NCBI GenBank assembly: GCA_961205875.1
Contig: OY540810.1
Coordinates: 15,996,001-16,060,000, forward strand
Origin: Sialis fuliginosa
Lineage: Eukaryota > Arthropoda > Insecta > Megaloptera > Sialidae
Reading direction: 5' to 3'
Length of the DNA stretch: 64,000 bases
Part shown: positions 43,001-49,000 of the stretch, piece after piece
How the letters are laid out: every line of letters starts with the position of its first letter
How positions within the stretch are numbered: position 1 is the stretch's first letter
Notes under the pieces: generated by a model
What the model was told of the DNA's origin: nothing
Databases searched by the model: none
The model's input: only the letters and a program-made list of their open reading frames with translations
Made by a program: the position numbers and the translations under genes

Positions 43001-46000
43001 ATAATATGCAAATATGCTTTAAATTACAAATTAATTTAGTACGTATGAGAGATGATAGTTCAAAATAAACATTTATCTATTGATCAATTATCACTGAAAT
43101 ACTTTTAAAGACAATATAAAACATTTATTATTAATTGTATTATTTGTCCTTCATCTTTCATTGTCTAAGATTCCACCTAATCTAATACCGTCCTTCTTGC
43201 GTAGTCGTGCAATAAAAAAATGCGTTTTTCACTAGAATATTCGACACTCCTGTCTAAAAAAATACTTAAACAACTTATATAAAATTCCATGTAAATTCCA
43301 TTAAGTTCAATTTGTAAAAAAAGCAGTATATATAAATACTTATTTTATTGCATTAAAATGCAGCACAAAAACTTGTACAATAACAATTAAGAGTTTTAAT
43401 ATACATTCTATGCTTGTTAGTTTTTAATACTTCAACTATATTTACTGTTAATGTTTAACGTGAATACATTAAGTCGTATAGAAATACGTGATATTTAGTT
43501 AAATCTATGTATATTAATTTTTACAGTGAGGGGCGCAGCCATGAGTATAGAAGGGGAACAGTTTAAAAAAAAAATCGAAAAATTCAAAATTTTATAAGAG
43601 TTTACATCCACTTCCTGTTGTATGATCGTTATTGTAAATAGTTTTTTTTTATAATTTAAAATTTTACCCTTCATTCTTGAGTTACAGAGTCTGCACACCG
43701 ACAGACATCATGGCGAAAATAATCAGAACGGATTCAGGGAAAGTCAAAAAAAATCTCGGAATAAAAACTAATTTAAAAAAAAATCAGCATAACAATATTT
43801 CATACATTTACCTGTGTGAGTAAAAAAAATCATTATCCCCACTACCCTTTTTCCACTCAAAAATTCACCCGGTTAAGAATTCAATAAGGTAAATATTTTC
43901 TTAGACATTAAGTAAATTCCAAGAAGACACTCGATCGAAATATTAACATACAAATTGTATTACGTTTATGCAGAATTATAATAACGATGTACATATATAA
44001 TTACCCATTTTACTAGCAATTAGTAAACAATTACTGTTAGCCCACAGATGGAGTAATGGCTAATTACATTTATGTGACAACTATAGTAACAAATACCAGA
44101 ACCGTACTTAAGGGGTACACGACAAGCAGTGACGTAACGACATTTGATTGGGATGGGGGCATTTATAAAAAATTGTACATTTTCTAAAATATTCACTATT
44201 TAAAAAAAATTTAAGCAAAAGTTTTTCGAGTAATTATTTCTCATGTAGTGCCAATCTTAAAAAAATGGTGATATCATTTACGTTGCTATGGCATCCGACT
44301 CTTTTTTTTAAATGCAAACATATCTATTTTATTGATTCTATGAATAGATCTTATTTTTATGAGATTTCAAACGAAAAATTGAGAAAAATTAACTTATAAT
44401 CTCACATCACATTAACTACAACTTAACTAACAATAAGTAAGCCTTGAAAAAGGAATCTAAGGACCAAATAAATTTATTTATTAGGTTATTCAATTTTTTG
44501 TTTCATTGTAAAATGTTATCAAAATTCATTTTTTTCCATCATTTATAATTTAGCCAGAAGGATTTTTTTACATAATTACTTAGATTCACTCACACTGTAC
44601 ACTCTCAGTATTACGAATAAGAAAGTCGCATGATAAACATGGCAGATATCTCTCTAAAATTGTACAACTTTTACTAGAGGGTATCATTTCATACAGTCAG
44701 TAAAAAAAAAATAAGTTTCTAGCTTGTATAGTTTACGAGATATTTTTTTTTACTGAAAAGGACGGACGGACGGACGAACGACAAAGTGAGATTAATGGGG
44801 TTTCTTCGGAACCCTAAAAACGAATGAAACAGAGGTGAAACCACAAGTAATTCTATAAAAAGAAATAAGGGAATGTTGCACACGATTTTGACACGTCAGG
44901 CTTCAAAATGTCCAAGTACGGCTCTGGCAAGGAACATTCAATTATTTTGTGTTATTTTTATGAATGATACCGTATACTACTTCATTTATTATTTAAGTTT
45001 ATAGTGGTTCATTGAGAATATCATGTCATTAAAATTTTATTAGGTTTTTAATCATTGATGTTAAATAACGAATTTTGTATTTATGGTACCTATACAAAAA
45101 ATGTTACCCGCAACTTCGTTCGCGTCATAAGATGTATATGGTTCGCGTAGAATTTAGGTTAGGTAAAATAATAAACCTATTTAATTAACGTAAAGTAATA
45201 TAATATGTAGAATAAAATGACCTTAATAACTGAATACCTGTATGTATCATAGGTACGTACACAGAGAGAAAAGTCATGATAATTTTTATACAGAAAATCT
45301 TAGAAAAATTACTGTGCTCTCTTATAATGCGTGCGCAATCGACGATACAAGTAAAAAATATTTATACGTCCATATAAAAATTATCAGTGCTTACATTATA
45401 TAAATTGCTTTTTTATCACGGTAGAAATTACGGTGCTAGCATGGTAATATTTGGAACGCTGTATCAGAAAACTGCCTTACCGGCCTTACCGATTCAGTAA
45501 AATTTCTATAGCTTATTATTTTTTTTTTCAAACAGAAAGGTAAAAACAATAAAAAGCAATTTCATTTTAAGAAAGTTATCGATTTATTTATATAATATAC
45601 ATTGTTTTGAATTTTACAACTAATAATAGTTTACAAATATAGTTGTAGAACAATTTACATAAAGATATGACAACCAATACATGTGCAAAGAGACCGATTC
45701 ACAGAACAAATCGAACAAATTAAATATAAAATAACGTATTTTCAATATCTAAAATCTAAACTAACCTATATCTGTCAAAACTTATTTTACAAATAAAACT
45801 TCTAAAAATAACACATTAAAACCGAACAAAACATTATTGTAAAACATTTATCACCCACATTCATTTAAAATTCGCACAAAACAATAATTTTAATAAAATA
45901 AAAACAATCATAGCCATTTTAAATCTAAATATGCTACACGTCCCGCTTTAAATATTATTCACACTAAAAACAATTTTGAATATAAATTAAAATATAATAC

Positions 46001-49000
46001 TTTAAAATCACGATAACATAGAAAAATATCTTTAAAATAGAAAACACTACACAATTACAATATGTACTTTTAAAACAAATATACATTCTAAATATGTATG
46101 TAACTGTCAGCTTATAGGCCGTCGGAAGATCGAAAATAGCCGACTGTACTCGAACCTTACTACCCTTACTACCTTGTTTATGCTGATAGTAAAATTTGCT
46201 TTATATCCTAACTTTCTATTAAGATATATCGAAAACCATAAATCTGAGATCTAGACATGATGCGTATGATTTTTAGAGAATCGTTTTACAAACAAAATAA
46301 AACCATACATACATCTCCACGATAAGCAGTTAATGAGATATCACATTTTTAGTTTTTGTGTTTTCAACATAATTGGTATCTTCTGTCTTTTTCTTTCTTT
46401 CTGCTTTTGCCAGATATCTTTGAAATATCATTGAATTTTATAAGTCAGTATTGTAAAATTTATCAGACCGCCTAATAATTTACATCAACTTAAATAGCAT
46501 TTTTTTTAAGAAAAACTATTAAAAAATACAAATTTGTCGAGATAGGAACTTTTTACTGTGCTGTTTTATAAATTTCGCTGGCCTGTATTTAAAAAAATAC
46601 TATTGTGTCCTTTACTTTTAATATTATGAATTTTAATTTTTCTTATTTTACCGTATAAAATTGACCATATTCGACTTTCGCACATCGTTTATAGTGCAGA
46701 GCACAGTAATTTTTCTAAGATTTTTCTCTCCGTGTATGCAGTTATGCAAGTATGATATTTTATCAGTATAATAGTAGATACTACGGCAGTTTAATAAAAA
46801 AATACGTAAAAAAATTATATAATATATTAATGGAGTCATAACAAGAATTTTTTTTTAGTAAAAAATTCACTCCTTAGATCAAATTTTTTGATTTTAAAAT
46901 GTTTTATAAGTCCATATCTGTTTGTGGATAAATCCGTCTTCCGCGCGGTACTTTTTTACGACTTTTCCGGAAAATCACTAATTTTTCATGCTTGCGGTTC
47001 AGTTTTTCGGAAATATCTCAGCTTCTACTTGATCATTATCGACCAAAAAAACTAGTTACTCGTAAGGAACCCCTCTATAGATTTGTGAGAAACAGAATAC
47101 TGTAACAAAAAAAAATACGAATAATTTGATAAAAATTAGGCAAAATGTACTTTTTATGATTTCAAATAAATCCAAGAAAGTTATTTAAATTTTTCTGCAC
47201 CATTTTTTATTTATTTTTGGATTGTTGCCATAAATACATATTTTCCTGATTAACTTTCATTATTACCTATTCAAAACAAATTACAAAATTTTAAATCTAG
47301 TTAAAATATGAGTGTTTGTGACAAATTTATCATATTTTTAATGTAACCTGTAGGTCACCCCCAAAAATTTTAAATTTCACGCGCACAAAATAATCAGTTT
47401 TGCTTTGTTTTTTTTTTTTTTAATACATTTGTATACATAAATAGTTTTTAAAATATATTTTAAAATCAAACTTGGTAGATTTATTTGGAATCATAAGAAG
47501 TACAATTTACTTCATCAAAATATTAGTATTTGTTGCAAAGTAATTGAGAAAAAAATACTAATATGTTATAAGCGCAGTTAATTTTTTTGCGTTTACAAAC
47601 TAAGAAATTAATAGTATTTCACCCTCCACAGATCGTTAGAGGGGTTCCTTACGAGAAACCATATTTTTGTGTCGATATTGATCGAGTAGAAGCCGAAATA
47701 TTCGCGAAAAATTTCGAGGTAAAATGGTGAAAAATATATTTAGTTACGTATGGATACCGGTAGTCAATATAACGCTATATAACAAATAATTGCCAATATT
47801 TCAAATGTCTATGACAGGGACACGTTTTTCTAATTTGGTGACCAAGTTTCGTACCGGTAGATAACATGAAACGTTTTGTATGACCCTGCCTGTATATCAG
47901 CACATCGCACTCCAGCAATATAGTGTCATGCCGTCCATGCCGATATATCAGCACACCGCACCTAAAGGGTTAATACTGTATATTTATTTATACATAGATA
48001 TTATATAGATATATAGAAATAAAATTTTATAAAAGAAATAGTTAAGTATAACCGTCAGCTGTCAGAAGAGGAATCAAACTGAGATTTTAAATCAAAAAAA
48101 CATACAAGAATTAAACAGAATATTATAAAGGGTACCTGGTCTGGTAAAAAATAGTTGACAGACTACTAACATTTTTAGGACATCTGTTTAGAAAAAACTA
48201 CAGACCCTTCCATTTAACCCAAAATATTTATTGGGATGTTTAATTGATTAACAATGTAATCTTACAATTAGTGTCAAATTTCAAAAAAAAAAATGGTTAA
48301 ATTAGTTTTTTTCAGATTCAAATATATTTTAAGTGTTCAAGATAGAAGACCAATGTTTAAAATTAGCCAGAGAGGCTGAAAAGTTCTTGGAGGAAATATT
48401 ACCGATTTTATTAATATGTATTGTAAATGCAATTTTTGTTGTAGGTAATCAGTGGCGTAACCGGTATTTTTTAAGAGTGATGGAAAGAATTTTTTATGGT
48501 TATACCATATATTATAATAGTATATATACTCATCGCCGGTTTAAAAAAAAACGGTCGGAGGGGGGGGTAGACAGACTTATCCTCTCTTGTGAGTAATAAT
48601 AAATTTATTGTAAATCTTTATTATTTAAATTACATATACAATATTTGTAATTGGTACCTATATAGGTACCTATAGGTTGATGCATTTTTTAAAATATTTT
48701 ATAAATCTGTACTTAAAAAAGATATTTTAATCGATTCTCAAACTTAATAGGTAACTCATTTTTTGTTAAATCCAACTTAACTTTCTAATATAACGAATAA
48801 TAATGAATAATATAATTTCAGTTTACAATATTTCCAACATAAGTATAATATGTTTCGTTGAAAAAATAACCTAAAATTCCAATGTAAATCAAATGTAGAT
48901 TTTTTTGTTAAGAAGCCCAATTAGATATAAGACAAACGTCTCACTCCCTCCATCATATCTAGTTTCCCCTTCCCCAGCCGTAAATATATTTATCATCCTA